Below are positions 29,266 through 39,349 of a stretch of 64,000 nucleotides of DNA, piece after piece; within the stretch, counting starts at the first letter, position 1, and each line of letters starts with the position of its first letter. The DNA comes from Synaphobranchus kaupii. Its lineage: Eukaryota > Chordata > Actinopteri > Anguilliformes > Synaphobranchidae. The stretch is taken from positions 119,382,222-119,446,221 of the forward strand of contig CM056376.1 of assembly GCA_029718625.1 (NCBI GenBank), given 5' to 3'. The notes beneath the pieces are model-generated. The model worked only from the letters and a program-made list of their open reading frames with translations. It had not been told where the DNA came from and made no database searches. The position numbers and the translations under genes were made by a program.

Positions 29266-29278
29266 TATTTTGTCCTAC

Positions 29279-29569
29279 CCCAGGTGACATCCAGCTTGTT
29301 GTCCATGCTGACATGTCTAACACTACAGGTGTAGCGGTGTCCTTCTCTCAGCTCTTCAGCACTGACACTCAGGCTCAGCCTCAGTTGGTATGTCCTGTCT
29401 CCATTAGGCAGAATTTCACCTCCGGTCAGCTCCTGCTCCGGAATGGGCTGGTTACCCCTGTGTAAGGTCAGTTCGATGTGCCGGGGGTAGAATCCCGTTG
29501 CTAGACAGGTTACCTTTACCTGACCAGCTCCCTCAACTTGCTTCTGCAAAACTCTAATTCTGGGACGCT
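29279..29569 (-). CDS. MHC class I copy 1: alpha3 (Ig C1) exon
   Basis: The exon of 291 nt (phase 1 to phase 1) runs from a CTACCCCCAG acceptor to a G|GTAGGA donor. It encodes an immunoglobulin C1-set domain: VTCLATGFYPRHIELTL, ILPNGDRTYQLRLSLSV, then YTCSVRHVSMDNKLDVTW. Both Ig cysteines (VTC and YTC) are present. The motifs fit class I alpha3 and not class II beta2. The domain would lie next to the membrane and contact beta-2-microglobulin. Confidence 0.87.
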
Positions 29570-29669
29570 CTGGGGGTAGGAGAGTGGAAGGAGCGCACAT
29601 TTAGGAGCACTGGTGCAGCCATTACGCCACTTACTACACATGCACATTACAGGTAGCAACTTATATTTA

Positions 29670-30435
29670 CAAACCCCAATTCCAAAAAAGTTGGGACAGT
29701 ATGTAAAATGCACATAAAAGCAGAAAGCAGTGATTTGTAAATGATCATTTACATATATTTAATTGAAAATAGTACAAAGAAAATATATTTAATGTTTTAC
29801 TTTATCAACTTTATTGATTTTTGTAAATATATGCTAATTCCGAATTTGATGCCTGCAACACGTTCCAAAAAAGTTGGGAGAGGGGCGAAAAAAAGACTGG
29901 GAAGTAAAAAAAATACCTGTTTGGAACATTCCACAGGTAAACAGGTGATGCTATCATGACTGGGTATAAAAGGATATCAAAAGACTCTTGATATCTTATT
30001 TCCAGGTACTCTTACAAGCGATACTATAACCTCTCTGCATTTTAATGGATCTCTATGGGAATTGGGGGGTGGGACTAGATTAAGCTGTAAATTACACTGG
30101 AATAGTATGGAACCCATGTTTGGCTAAATGGCTGTAAGTCATCAAGGGTCTGCGGTATCAAACGAGCCTCCACTTATTTTTCCATAGAGTTCAATAAGAA
30201 AATGAGTCAGGAGAAACAACCCTGAAAGTGATCCATCCATATCTATTGCATATCTAGCAGCAGAGTGATGCTTTGAGGCTCGATTTACAAAAATCAATAA
30301 AGATGATAAGGTAAAACTTTAAATATATTTTCTTTGTTTTCAATTAAATATATGTAAAAGAGAATTTACAAATCACTGCTTTCTGCTTTTATGTGCATTT
30401 TACATACTGTCCCAACTTTGTAGGAATTTTGCATA
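29670..30435. mobile_element. MITE in the alpha2-alpha3 intron, copy 1
   Basis: The left end is CAAACCCCAATTCCAAAAAA, then GTTGGGACAG. Long inverted counterparts occur at the right (CTGCTTTCTGCTTTTATGTG ... CTGTCCCAAC); the outermost right end is decayed. The interior from about 29975 is the same core found at 3.8, 26.1 and 34.1 kb. The repeats lie within the ~1.1 kb intron. Confidence 0.75.
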
Positions 30436-30670
30436 TTTTCTAATATGCCTTTTCACAATCACTTTTTAGCATGCTAGTTTGAAACAGTAATGGCAAGAAT
30501 GATTTTTAAAAGTTAAGAAATATCGCTATTATTATTACTTAATAATGAATAAAACAGTCATAGCCTTAAAGTGTATCCATGGTCCATTTGAGCCTCCATA
30601 TATGGCAACCCTTTGTGTATACTTCATGTAAGTAAATCCGAAGGCCTCATTAAAGGCATGTGTGTTGTAC

Positions 30671-30937
30671 CTATTCGTTTCAGTATGTTCCTTTCCTCAT
30701 GAAGGTAGGCCTTCAAATTGCGTATGCACGCGGGTTTATAAAGCTGATGAAACAGCAGTTCGTTGGATTCCATCAGCCAATAATTTTTCTGCATTTCTGG
30801 GACAAGAGACCTCCAGGTGCAAGATGGGACATCGTACAAGAGCACATCATTCCCATTGTAGGCGTCCTTTGCTTGGATTCTCTCAGTGCCGTTATCATCT
30901 AGCTCACACCCGCAAATTCTCTGGTATGTGTGGAGTG
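30671..30937 (-). CDS. MHC class I copy 1: alpha2 exon
   Basis: The exon of 267 nt (phase 1 to phase 1) starts after a TACTTTTTAAG acceptor and reads LHTYQRICGCELDDNGTERI, then LLYDVPSCTWRSLVPEMQKN, and ends PACIRNLKAYLHEERNILKR before G|GTACAA. The two cysteines of the alpha2 disulfide (GCELD, equivalent to C101; PACIR, equivalent to C164) are conserved. Aligned to HLA-A by these cysteines, W147 and Y171 are kept, while T143, K146 and Y159 become Gln, Tyr and Leu. Those changes point to a groove that does not hold peptide termini classically. Confidence 0.85.
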
Positions 30938-31102
30938 CTTAAAAAGTAACACACATATGGACAAGGACAAACACCGATTACCAGTCAGCAGCAATTACGA
31001 AGAAATACATTACGAAGTAGTAAATATACAGTACAGTGCAGTCTGTAAGAGCCAAAACAACAAAAATTGTGCCACTGTCCAAATACTTACGGACTGCATA
31101 CA

Positions 31103-31151
<49 letters not shown>

Positions 31152-31576
31152 CTCCTCAAAATGATTGGCACCCCTGGTAAAGATGAGTAAAAAGGGTTAT
31201 TAAAAATTCACCTTTTGGTGAATTAGCTTAATCTCACACTGATAAAATTAAAAAAATACAACCTTAAATTGAAGTAAATGTATTCAGAGAAAAAAATATC
31301 CGTCATCAAGAAATAATTATTTTTAACAAAACCATGTGTGCCACAATTATTGCCACCCCTAGAAATTCTTATAAACAAAATGTAACTGAAGCATTTTTTT
31401 CCATTTATATTTTACTTTTTAAAGTTTATCAGAGTGTTTAGGAACTTTCAAGCAGTAATCCACGACTTCCTGTTTCACTGGGGTATAAATATGAGGTGAC
31501 ACAGAGGCCATATTCCCTTATTCATACATCAACATGGGAAATATAAGAGAACACACAAATCAAATGAGGGAAAAGT

Positions 31577-32530
31577 GTGTTCAGCTTCATAAGTCAGGGA
31601 ATGGCTATAGCTACTCACCTGAAAATGCCCATATATACCGCAATACTTAAAAAGTTCAAAGCAACTGGAACTGTTACAAACTTGCCTGGAAGAGGACCCA
31701 AATTTATTTTGCCCCCACGCACAGTGAGGAGGATGGTAAGAGAGGCAAAAAAATCCCCAAGTATCACTGTTGGAGAATTACAGAGGAAAGTAGCATCTCG
31801 GGGTCATCAAGTCTCCAAAACTACCATTAGACATCACCTCCATACCAACAAATTATTTGGAAGGCATGCCAGAAAAAAGCCTTTCCTGTCATTTCACCAC
31901 AAACGTAAGCGCCTGGAGTTTGCTAAATGCTACTGGAACTTTGACTGGAACCATGTTCTATCGTCAGATGAAATGAAAATTGAGCTTTTCGGCAACCAAC
32001 ACTCAAGGTGGGTTTGGCGTAAAAAGAAGGATGGCTATACCGAAAATAACCTGATCCCCACTGTTAAGTATTGTGGAGGTTCCATGATGTTCTGGGGCTG
32101 TTTTTCCTCCAAAGGCCCTGGGAACCTTGTTAGGGTACATTGCATCATGAACGCCATGAAATACCAGGAAATTTGAAATCTGAATCTGGCTGCCTCTGCC
32201 AGGAAACTAAAACTGGGTCGTCGTTGGATCTTCCAGCAGGACAATGATCTAAAACATATGTCCAAATCAACACAAAAATGGTTAACTGAACACAAAATCA
32301 AGCTTCTGCCATGGCCATCTCAGTCCCCTGACCTAAACTCCATTGAAAACCTGTGGGCTGAGCTGAAGAGGAGAGTGCACAAGTGAGGACCTAGGACTCT
32401 GGATGATCTGGAGAGATTCTGTAAAGAGGAATGGTCTCAGATTCCTTGCTCTGTATTCTCCAACCTTATTAGATGTTATGAGAGAAGACTCAGTGCTGTT
32501 TTATTGGCAAAGGGAGGTTGTACAAAGTAT
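31577..32530 (+). pseudogene. Tc1 transposase pseudogene, copy 1
   Basis: Most of a Tc1 transposase can be read. A helix-turn-helix DNA-binding part (LPGRGPKFILPPRTVRRMVR, VSKTTIRHHLHTNKLFGRHA) is followed by the catalytic region with VLSSDEMKIELFG (first Asp), GGSMMFWGCF, the second Asp at QQDND and [14 protein letters not shown] (final acidic residue). A stop after KYQEI (about 32176) and another after RVHK (about 32384) interrupt it. The first stop falls before the second catalytic Asp, so the product would be dead. Confidence 0.85.
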
Positions 32531-32741
32531 TAAATGCAGGAGTGTCAATAATTGTGGCACACGTGGTTTTGTTAAAAATAATTATTTCTTGATGAGGGAT
32601 TTTTTTTTCTCAGAATAAATTAACTTCAATTAAAGGTTGACTTTTTCTCATTTCTTTCAGTGTGAGATTAAGCTAATTCACCAAATGGTGAATTTTTTAT
32701 AACCGTTTTTATTCATCTTAACCAGGGGTGCCAATAATTGT

Positions 32742-32914
32742 TAGAGGTGTAAAAGTCCTGCCACGTGTTTCTTCCACCCATGAACTCAGCCAGCTGATTT
32801 CACTAATTAGTTCTACCACCTGGCTGAAGAATTGTGCTAATTAACAAATCCAGGTGACTGGAACAAAATACTGGGGAGGATTTTTACTTTCTGAACCTGG
32901 ATTTTACACCTCTG
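32742..32914. mobile_element. hAT MITE nested in the Tc1 terminal repeat, copy 1
   Basis: A 173-bp element with inverted ends (AGAGGTGTAAAA and TTTTACACCTCT) is flanked by a perfect 8-bp duplication ATAATTGT (32734-32741 and 32915-32922), the hAT signature. It splits the right terminal repeat of the Tc1 element, so it inserted later. Confidence 0.88.
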
Positions 32915-32939
32915 ATAATTGTGGAGGGCACTGTATATA

Positions 32940-33862
32940 CAGATCCTTTCCAAAAAATTTGAATATCATGGAAAAGTTTTTTTTTTCCATAATTCCATTC
33001 AAAAAGTGAAACTTTCATAGATTATAGATTCATTACACACAAAGTGAAATATTTCTATCCTTTATTTGTTTCATTTTTCATAATTTTGGCTTACAGCTCC
33101 AGAAAACCCCCAAAACAGTATTTCAAGAAATTAGAATAGTGTCGAAAATCAGCATTTACTTCAGTTATTTCAGAGAATGAATGTTTTAGGACTGAGTGTC
33201 ACACTATCATCTAATTTACTCAAAACACCTGCAAAGTTTATCTCAGTTTGGTTCAGTATGGGGAAGACTGCAGACTTGACAATTGGCCAGAAGACCATCA
33301 TTGACACCCTCCAGAAGATGGGTAAGCCACAAAAGGTCATCGCTAAGGAGGCTGACTGTTCACAGAGTGCAGTGTCCAAGCATATCAATAGAAAGTTTAG
33401 TGGAAGGGAAAAATGTGGCAGGAGAAGGTGCACAAGCAAAAGTGATGACCGTAGGCTTCAGCGGATTGTCAAGCAAAGACGATTCCAAAATTTGGCGGAG
33501 ATGCAGAGGGAGTGGACTGAGGTTGGAGTCAGTGCTTCAAAAACCACCACGTACAGACGTATCCGGGACATGGGCTACAACTGTCAGATTCCTCGAGTCA
33601 AGCCACTCCACTCATTCTCTGAAATAACTGAAGCAAATGCTGATTTTCAACACACTATTCTAATTTCTTGAAATACTGTTTTGGGGGTTTTCTGGAGCTG
33701 TAAGCCAAAATTATGAAAAATGAAACAAATAAAGGCTAGAAATATTTCACTTTGTGTGTAATGAATCTATAATCTATGAAAGTTTCACTTTTTGAATGGA
33801 ATTATGGAAAAAAAAAAAAAAAAAACTTTTCCATGATATTCAAATTTTTTGGAAAGGATCTG
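32940..33862 (+). mobile_element. Tc1-like element encoding only the DNA-binding region, copy 1
   Basis: The ends CAGATCCTTTCCAAAAAATT and the exact inverse abut TA on both sides. The terminal inverted repeats are about 200 bp, as in IR-type Tc1 elements. The interior holds only the N-terminal part of a transposase, so the DDE half has been deleted. Confidence 0.85.
33258..33671 (+). CDS. Tc1 transposase DNA-binding region without catalytic domain
   Basis: The reading frame from MGKTADLTIGQKTIIDTLQ runs about 137 residues. It contains two helix-turn-helix parts typical of Tc1 transposases (KPQKVIAKEADCSQSAVSKH and then RFQNLAEMQREW, KTTTYRRIRDMGY) linked by a basic GR-rich stretch (EKCGRRRCTSK). 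It then runs into terminal-repeat sequence and stops. No catalytic Asp/Glu motif is encoded. If expressed it could bind the ends of related elements, which is inference only. Copy 2 (about 50965-51380) is frameshifted. Confidence 0.7.
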   Translation: MGKTADLTIGQKTIIDTLQKMGKPQKVIAKEADCSQSAVSKHINRKFSGREKCGRRRCTSKSDDRRLQRIVKQRRFQNLAEMQREWTEVGVSASKTTTYRRIRDMGYNCQIPRVKPLHSFSEITEANADFQHTILIS

Positions 33863-33887
33863 TATATATATGTATATATATATATAT

Positions 33888-34260
33888 GAGCACCATAATT
33901 CATTGGACAGTGACATTTTTTGTTATTTTGGTTCTGTACTTTGAGTTTGATACAATGACAATGAGGTTGAAGTGCAGACTGTCAGCTTTAATTTGAGGAT
34001 ATTTTCATCCATATCGGATGAACCGTTTAGAAATTATAGAACATTTTTACATAGTCCCCCCCCATTTTTGGGCATCAAAATATTGGACAGTTTAACATAA
34101 TGTAGAATAAACTAATCATTTTGAATATTTTGTCGCATATCCTTTGCGTGCCATGACTTCCTGATGTCTATGACCCAACAATATCAAAAGACTCTTGATA
34201 TCTTATTTTGTGTTACGCCTACAAGCGATACTATAACTTCTCTGCATTTGAATGGATCTA
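33888..34260. mobile_element. mariner/Tc1-type MITE fragment, copy 1
   Basis: A left end (GAGCACCATAATTCATTGGA, then CAGTGACA) is followed by AAGTGCAGACTGTCAGCTTT. From about 34137 comes the shared MITE core (GCATATCCTTTGCGTGCCAT). No right terminus is visible. Confidence 0.6.
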
Positions 34261-34825
34261 AATGTGTGTCACTTTCATATTTAATTGTGCAAATTGTAAA
34301 TGTATAGATGGCACAGTCTCATTTACATAATTTCTAAATTGTGTGAAATTTTTTTTTACTCAATTTGGATTTGCCATTATTCTTCTGGAATGACTATGGC
34401 AGCAGGGTAGCCAGACATATTAATATAGTTGGGCCTACATAGAACTAGGTGGGCCAGAGCTAGGTGGGCATTCACAATTGGGTGTGGTGGTTCAGCCAAG
34501 ATAAATAGGTGAGCCAGGATACCATTTATGTGGCCATGGCCCACCCTGGCCCATGAATGCCATGCCTATGTACCATGGTGCCACCTACACATGCACAAAG
34601 GGTATTGAAGCTGAAGTGTGTACACACTTCATGTACCTGTGCAAATATGAATTCCACAATGTTTGCGTGCCAGAGAAAATAAACCTAAAATAAATAAAAT
34701 TCTTTGTGGAATATGCTGCACATAATTTGTTATATTAATAACCTTCTTCATAACTTTGCAGCCTAACTATGTCTACGCTTGCCTCCCAAGTTCCTGTGCA
34801 TGAGTGCGCGTCACAATGCACTTAC

Positions 34826-35083
34826 GACCACTGTGATTAAAATGCTCCTGAATGTGTTCAAATTTGTTTTTGACGTTGTATGCAGTATGTGCAAGGATTA
34901 GGCGCTTCATCTGTTGGTCGGGCACCTCGGCCTCCTTGTGCCAGTGCCGCCGTGAGATCATCTTCCTGTCAATGCTGTCGTAGTACTCCACCGGGATATC
35001 ATCCACCATGCCCACGATCACCATCTCAGGGACGGGGCTTGGGCCCGCAGTAAGTGTGACAAAGTACCAAAAGGAGTGAGTAC
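34826..35083 (-). CDS. MHC class I copy 1: alpha1 exon
   Basis: The exon of 258 nt (phase 1 to phase 1) lies between a CACTCTTTTCAG acceptor and a C|GTAAGT donor. It reads GTHSFWYFVTLTAGPSP, then VGMVDDIPVEYYDS, and ends FEHIQEHFNHSG, the layout of a class I alpha1 domain: four strands then a helix. Tyr7 is kept, but positions equivalent to Y59 and Y84 are Gln and His. Together with alpha2, about three of the eight classical peptide-anchoring residues remain. It looks most like a non-classical lineage, possibly teleost L, though I cannot prove the lineage. No signal-peptide exon was found upstream. Confidence 0.85.
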
Positions 35084-35570
35084 CTGAAAAGAGTGAGGAC
35101 CTGCATGTCAAACCATGAAAGTACCTTCAGATGCCATTTTGGTCAGGACAACTCACATATTCAAATAACGTGTTTAATTAATGAATGTGCTGTAATAATA
35201 TTTTGGTTTGACGCTGAATGGATCCACTTTAGTACTACTCTGGAGCATGGGCATCTCCCCCCCGCTAAAACAGGAGATGACCAGAAACCCCCCATTGGTG
35301 GGTGTCAGCAAATTTATTTTACACAAGCCGTAAGCAAACAAAGTGCAGTGCATCAGCGTTCAAGCAGCAGAGAGAACTAATTATTGGCTTAAAAATGGGG
35401 CTCCATTAGAGGTGTGTGCATGTGATTGGTTGAGTATGACACGTGGTTGTTAGCCGACCATGATGAGTTTCCTGACAGAACTTGCTATGCGCACGTAAAA
35501 AACGTTCGCTCCGCTCATTTCGGTCAGGACAACTCACATATTCAAATAACATGTTTAATTACATGTTGTT

Positions 35571-36471
35571 GGGACCTAAGTTATTTTTATTTTTACTTTA
35601 TTTAAATGATATTTTTACGGTATCTAATACCTTGAAATGTGTTACGTTTGCTGATGATACAAATTTGTATTGCTCCGGGGAGGACTTGAATGATCTACTG
35701 TCAATGGTGGAAAGGGAATTGACAATATTAAAGAAATGGTTTGATAGAAATAAGCTCTCTCTAAATGAAAACAAAACTAAATTTATGGTTTTTGGTAGTG
35801 TTGTGGCTGACTGTGAAATTAAATTGAATTTAAATGGAAGAGAAATTGAAAGAGTCTATGAAACTAAGTTCTTGGGTGTGATTATAGATCACAAACTTTC
35901 CTGGAAGCCACATATAGAATGCATCAGACGTAAATTAGCCAAATCTGTTGGAATTCTGTATAAAATAAGAGATTTGTTGAATGAGAAATGTTTGTATATA
36001 TTGTATTTTTCACTTGTTGTGCCACACATGACATACTGTGTCGAGGTCTGGGGAAATGTTTATAAAACAAATATAGATCCGATTATTAAATTACAGAAAA
36101 GAGCTATTAGAATAATAAATAAAGCGGGTTATCTTGAAACAACAAATCCACTATTCATTAAGTCTTGCACCTTAAAATTTGTAGATATGGTGTACAGTAA
36201 AACCTTAGAAATTGTCTTTCGTGTAAGGAGTAAAAGCCTACCTGTTTGTATTCTAAATATGTTTATGTTAAGGGAAGCAAATTATAATTTAAGAGGTTTA
36301 TATGTCTTTAAAGCAGGTAAAGCGAGAATTAATGTTAAAGCCAGATGTGTCTCAGTTCTAGGAGTTAAACTATGGAATAACCTTTGTGATGACCTGAAAT
36401 TGTGTAGCTCTCTTTTGAAATTTAGAAAAGCCCTAAAAAGCAAAATAATGCTACGTTATAATTTAACCTAA
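35571..36471 (+). CDS. Rex1/CR1-like reverse transcriptase, C-terminal part, copy 1
   Basis: An open frame of about 300 residues begins at the LGPKLFLFLLYLNDIF motif (usually preceded by GVPQGS) and contains the catalytic FADDTNLY. It continues with WFDRNKLSLNENKTKFMVFG, KFLGVIIDHKLSWKPHI and the C-terminal LVVPHMTYCVEVWGN region. The endonuclease and N-terminal RT are missing. The frame is intact in both duplicated units, which fits their youth and needs no selection to explain it. Confidence 0.85.
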
Positions 36472-36732
36472 ATGCCTTGTTTATCTCTTTTTTCTTTTTG
36501 TTGCAGATATTCTTGGTGTTTTATTTTCTTGTATTGCAAAGGATAGGCTAAAATAAGCCTTTGGCTTCCGCCTATTCCTTTTTCGGACATAGAATTGTTT
36601 ATTTTTTATTGTGTGAAATGTTGTTTGTTTTTGTTGTTCTTGTTTGTGCTGTTTTTGTTTCTGTTTTTCTTAGCTGTACTTAAACACAATTTGAAACAGT
36701 TTGTTCATTAAGAATGTCCGAAATAAACCAAA

Positions 36733-36786
36733 TCATTCATCATTCATCATTCATTCATTCATTCATCATTCATTCATCATTCATTA
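36733..36786. repeat. (TTCA)n tail of the LINE
   Basis: ATTCATTCATC repeats at the 3' end of the LINE; copy 2 is at about 54472-54526. Confidence 0.85.
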
Positions 36787-37080
36787 CTATCTAGTGAGAA
36801 AGGTTATGTGTAACAACAGGGAACCTGTTGCTTCCTGAAGATCAGGAAGTCCTGAATTGATATCCCCATTAACCACTGCACAAGAAAAGAAAAAGGACAT
36901 ACTATTTTTAGTCAGTACACAACAACCACCAACTTAAGCAAGTAGCAAACGTCAACAGCACAGAAATGACAGAATTTTGCACAGAACCCGCTGGACGAGC
37001 CGTTGAGGCTTATGAGGGGTCGCAGTCATAGCGACACTCATATTGGATGTAGGTAGCAAAGCTCTTTCGCCCCTAGAGCT

Positions 37081-37380
37081 GTAGGTAACAGGTTCTATTT
37101 CTATTGAGTTTCCTTTCCTTTTTATATTGGCTTTTTTGTTTTTCTTTTTTTTTTACTCACTATTGCAGAGTTTGCCCGCTTTTGGGGTTGTTTTTGTGTT
37201 GGTTTACGCCGGGAGGTTTTCATTCCCACTGTTTTCATTTATATTCCCTCCTACTGCGGAGCTGTCCGTTTTGTGGTGTATTTCTTACGATATACACTTT
37301 TAGATCCCTTGGTTGTTGCGCTTGGTTCTCCGAACCTTACACTCCCCCCTTACAGCTTAACGATGCATGAGAGCTCCTGA
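37081..37380. repeat. Unclassified repeat family, copy 1
   Basis: A T-rich block (CTCTTTCGCCCCTAGAGCTG ... TTTGGGGTTGTTTTTGTGTT ... ACGCCGGGAGG) is shared with 55021-55340 through the duplication, and more distantly with 58825-59110. No ends or coding capacity recognised. Confidence 0.6.
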
Positions 37381-38100
37381 GCCTTTGAGCACGATAAAGG
37401 TTTGTTTTGTTAAAACTATCTTATGTTTTTTATTCTCACATGTAGAGCTTCACATTTAATTTTCCAGGTTCCCACCCACTTCTGAATTTTTTAAGAACTT
37501 AATATTTTATTTATATCTTAGAAAAAATCAAGTTTAGCTCAGTGCGGATTATAGTAGGCTATGGTTAGCCAATTATTAATGGAAGCGGACTCTTATGACA
37601 GTTAGGTTTTGCTCCAGAGAGGGCGAAAAACCAAATAAAAACCAGTCACCAAGAAGGTGCCCAAATCAGCTAACCGGCTGCTAGCTGAGTGCTTAACAGA
37701 GGAAAAAGTGCAAAATTCCCTCTCTGCCCCTTAGCGGTGTAGTGACCAGGTACGAGTCTGATAGCAGTGAGCAAGATGATCAGTAACATTATCTCTCAAA
37801 AGAGGTCTCATTATTCTCAAAAGAGAATATACTAACTAAAAATGGGTAACTTAAATTAATAATTAAATTAATTATCAATAAAATTACACATTAATAATTG
37901 TCTTAGCAAAATCACAATATTATGTACTCAGTTGATACCAAATTAATATAAATGATCCAGCTAGAAGGCGAAGGCATTTTGGGGAATCCCTGCGATTAGC
38001 ATTGGCTGATTCAGTTCAACACAAGAGCAACATTAATACAGGCAATCTTGGATAAATGTAATAGTTTACTTGAACACAAAGTACCAAACAGAGCAAGGCA
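37381..38100. other. Gene-free part of duplication unit 1
   Basis: Nothing recognised. The same sequence recurs at about 55341-56060. Confidence 0.5.
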
Positions 38101-38111
38101 CGATTCACTAC

Positions 38112-38113
<2 letters not shown>

Positions 38114-38154
<41 letters not shown>

Positions 38155-38160
38155 TGTGTC
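38114..38160. repeat. (GT)n microsatellite
   Basis: About 17 GT units followed by ATG and further GT. Same in unit 2 near 56074. Confidence 0.9.
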
Positions 38161-38229
38161 GCGTTGGGTGTGTGTGAAATTTCCATGTTCTCCTACGTGT
38201 GGGGGGTTGCCACGGACACGTGTTCAGTG

Positions 38230-39346
38230 TAGTGATGGGCAAAACAGTTCACTTCAGTGACTCGAATCACTAGAATCAGTTCATTAAAAAGATTTGTTCA
38301 AAAGATTCGTTCACCGAATCGTTCAGTGCTTGGGCGGAGCTCCGACTGCGTACTGCATAGTCCGACTCACTCAGTGAACTGAAACGGCCGAACGGTTCAT
38401 GCGGAAGTGCTTTCGCTTTGACAAATGCGCCAAACTCCGTTTACAAATCTTGATATTTTAAAAGTTTCCTCGTTGAATATCAATATTGGAGGTGAACGCT
38501 GGTTTTCAATGACTTTTAAGTCTTAACTTGCTGGGCCTGATTCTGGCAGTTTGAGCCGCTGATTATCACTCAGGATCACGTCACGTTAACTCACTGTGTC
38601 TAGTAGCTTCAGTGAACGGATCACTGAACTTGCACCGTTGCGTCGCAGTTCGTTCACTCAGTGAACTGACGGCCGAACAGTTCATGCGGAAGTGCTTTCG
38701 CTTTGACAAATGCGCCAAACTCCGTTTACAAATCTTGATATTTTAAAAGTTTCCTCGTTTGAATATCAATATTGGAGGTGAACGCTGGTTTTCAATGACT
38801 TTTAAGTCTTAACTTGATGGGCCTGATTCTGGCAGTTTGAGCCGCTGATTATCACTCAGGATCACGTCACGTCACGCAGTGAACGAATCAGTCCACTCTG
38901 CACGCTCGCTGCCTCGCTCGGCGCCCGCCCGCCCGTGAATTTTTTTTATAATTTTTTTTTTTTAATATAAACTTTATTTCGAACAATTTAGGAAACAAAT
39001 TAGAGAAAAAAAAGAAAAAAAAACTTTCTAGTATACAACACGCAAACACGGTACTCATTTCGGCTATACAATACTTAGAACAATACGTCCGAAATGGAAT
39101 AGGAAGAAGCAAATGCGAATGATTCGTTCAGCACAGCAGAACTGGTTCGCAAGGGACGAATCACGTTCGCTCGCGGCAGTCCCTCCCCCTCCCTGCACGG
39201 TGCACGCTCGCTGCTGATCAGATCCGTTCGTGAACTGAACTGAACTGAGAAATGAACGGATCTTTTCAGTAAGTGATTCAGTTCAGTTCGTTCACCCCAA
39301 AAGATTCGTTCTTTTGAACGAATCGTTCGCGAACGACACAACACTA
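38230..39346. mobile_element. Composite hAT-like element at the right edge of unit 1
   Basis: The left end is TAGTGATGGGCAAAACAG and the right end is CGAACGACACAACACTA, as in the complete element at 56190-56854. Here an internal ~200-bp segment appears twice (from about 38386 and about 38668). The flanks disagree: GTTCAGTG at the left and ACATTTAC at the right. This suggests two element copies were fused by recombination. A LINE tail is inserted near 38937-39106. Confidence 0.75.
38937..39106 (-). mobile_element. LINE 3' tail inserted in the hAT-like element
   Basis: Read on the minus strand, GCTTCTTCCTATTCCATTTC, then GGACGTATTG leads to an A-rich tail. It resembles the 3' region of the Rex1/CR1-like LINE at 36540-36730. 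It interrupts the hAT sequence between CCCGTGAA and GCGAATGATTCG, where a short GAA-type duplication may be the target repeat. Confidence 0.6.
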
Positions 39347-39349
39347 ACA

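Larger units (their letters stand above)
31149..32933 (+). mobile_element. Tc1-like transposon in the alpha1-alpha2 intron, copy 1
   Basis: The left terminus starts GCCCTCC...GCACCCCTGGTAAAG; its first CAGT bases are lost against a TA microsatellite. The right terminus ends GGAGGGCACTG beside TA. The right repeat is interrupted by a hAT MITE at 32742-32914. The transposase gene inside is broken. Confidence 0.8.
35567..36790 (+). mobile_element. 5'-truncated Rex1/CR1-like LINE, copy 1
   Basis: The element starts inside the reverse-transcriptase gene and ends in a 3' region with AAGCCTTTGGCTTCCGCCTA and TCGGACAT, followed by (TTCA)n. It lies just upstream of the MHC alpha1 exon on the opposite strand. 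Confidence 0.8.
28440..38600. repeat. Segmental duplication, unit 1
   Basis: About 10.2 kb is repeated in the same orientation at 46137-56585. The match starts at TGTCCACACCTCC and includes all MHC class I exons, every intronic transposon and the upstream LINE. In the ~1 kb LINE reverse-transcriptase ORF I find only two single-base differences, both silent. The offset between copies grows in steps (17701, 17739, 17960) because of a few indels. The right edge lies inside a hAT-like element. Confidence 0.93.

Noticed and set aside
29175..29278. Cys-Val repeat extension after the MHC alpha3 domain (and the same near 46861)
   Set aside because: Translation of the CA microsatellite past the splice donor.
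35395..35480. MHC promoter Y box from the CCAAT sequence near 35433
   Set aside because: The motif orientation is opposite to that of the typical MHC Y box relative to the gene, and no X or S box is seen nearby.
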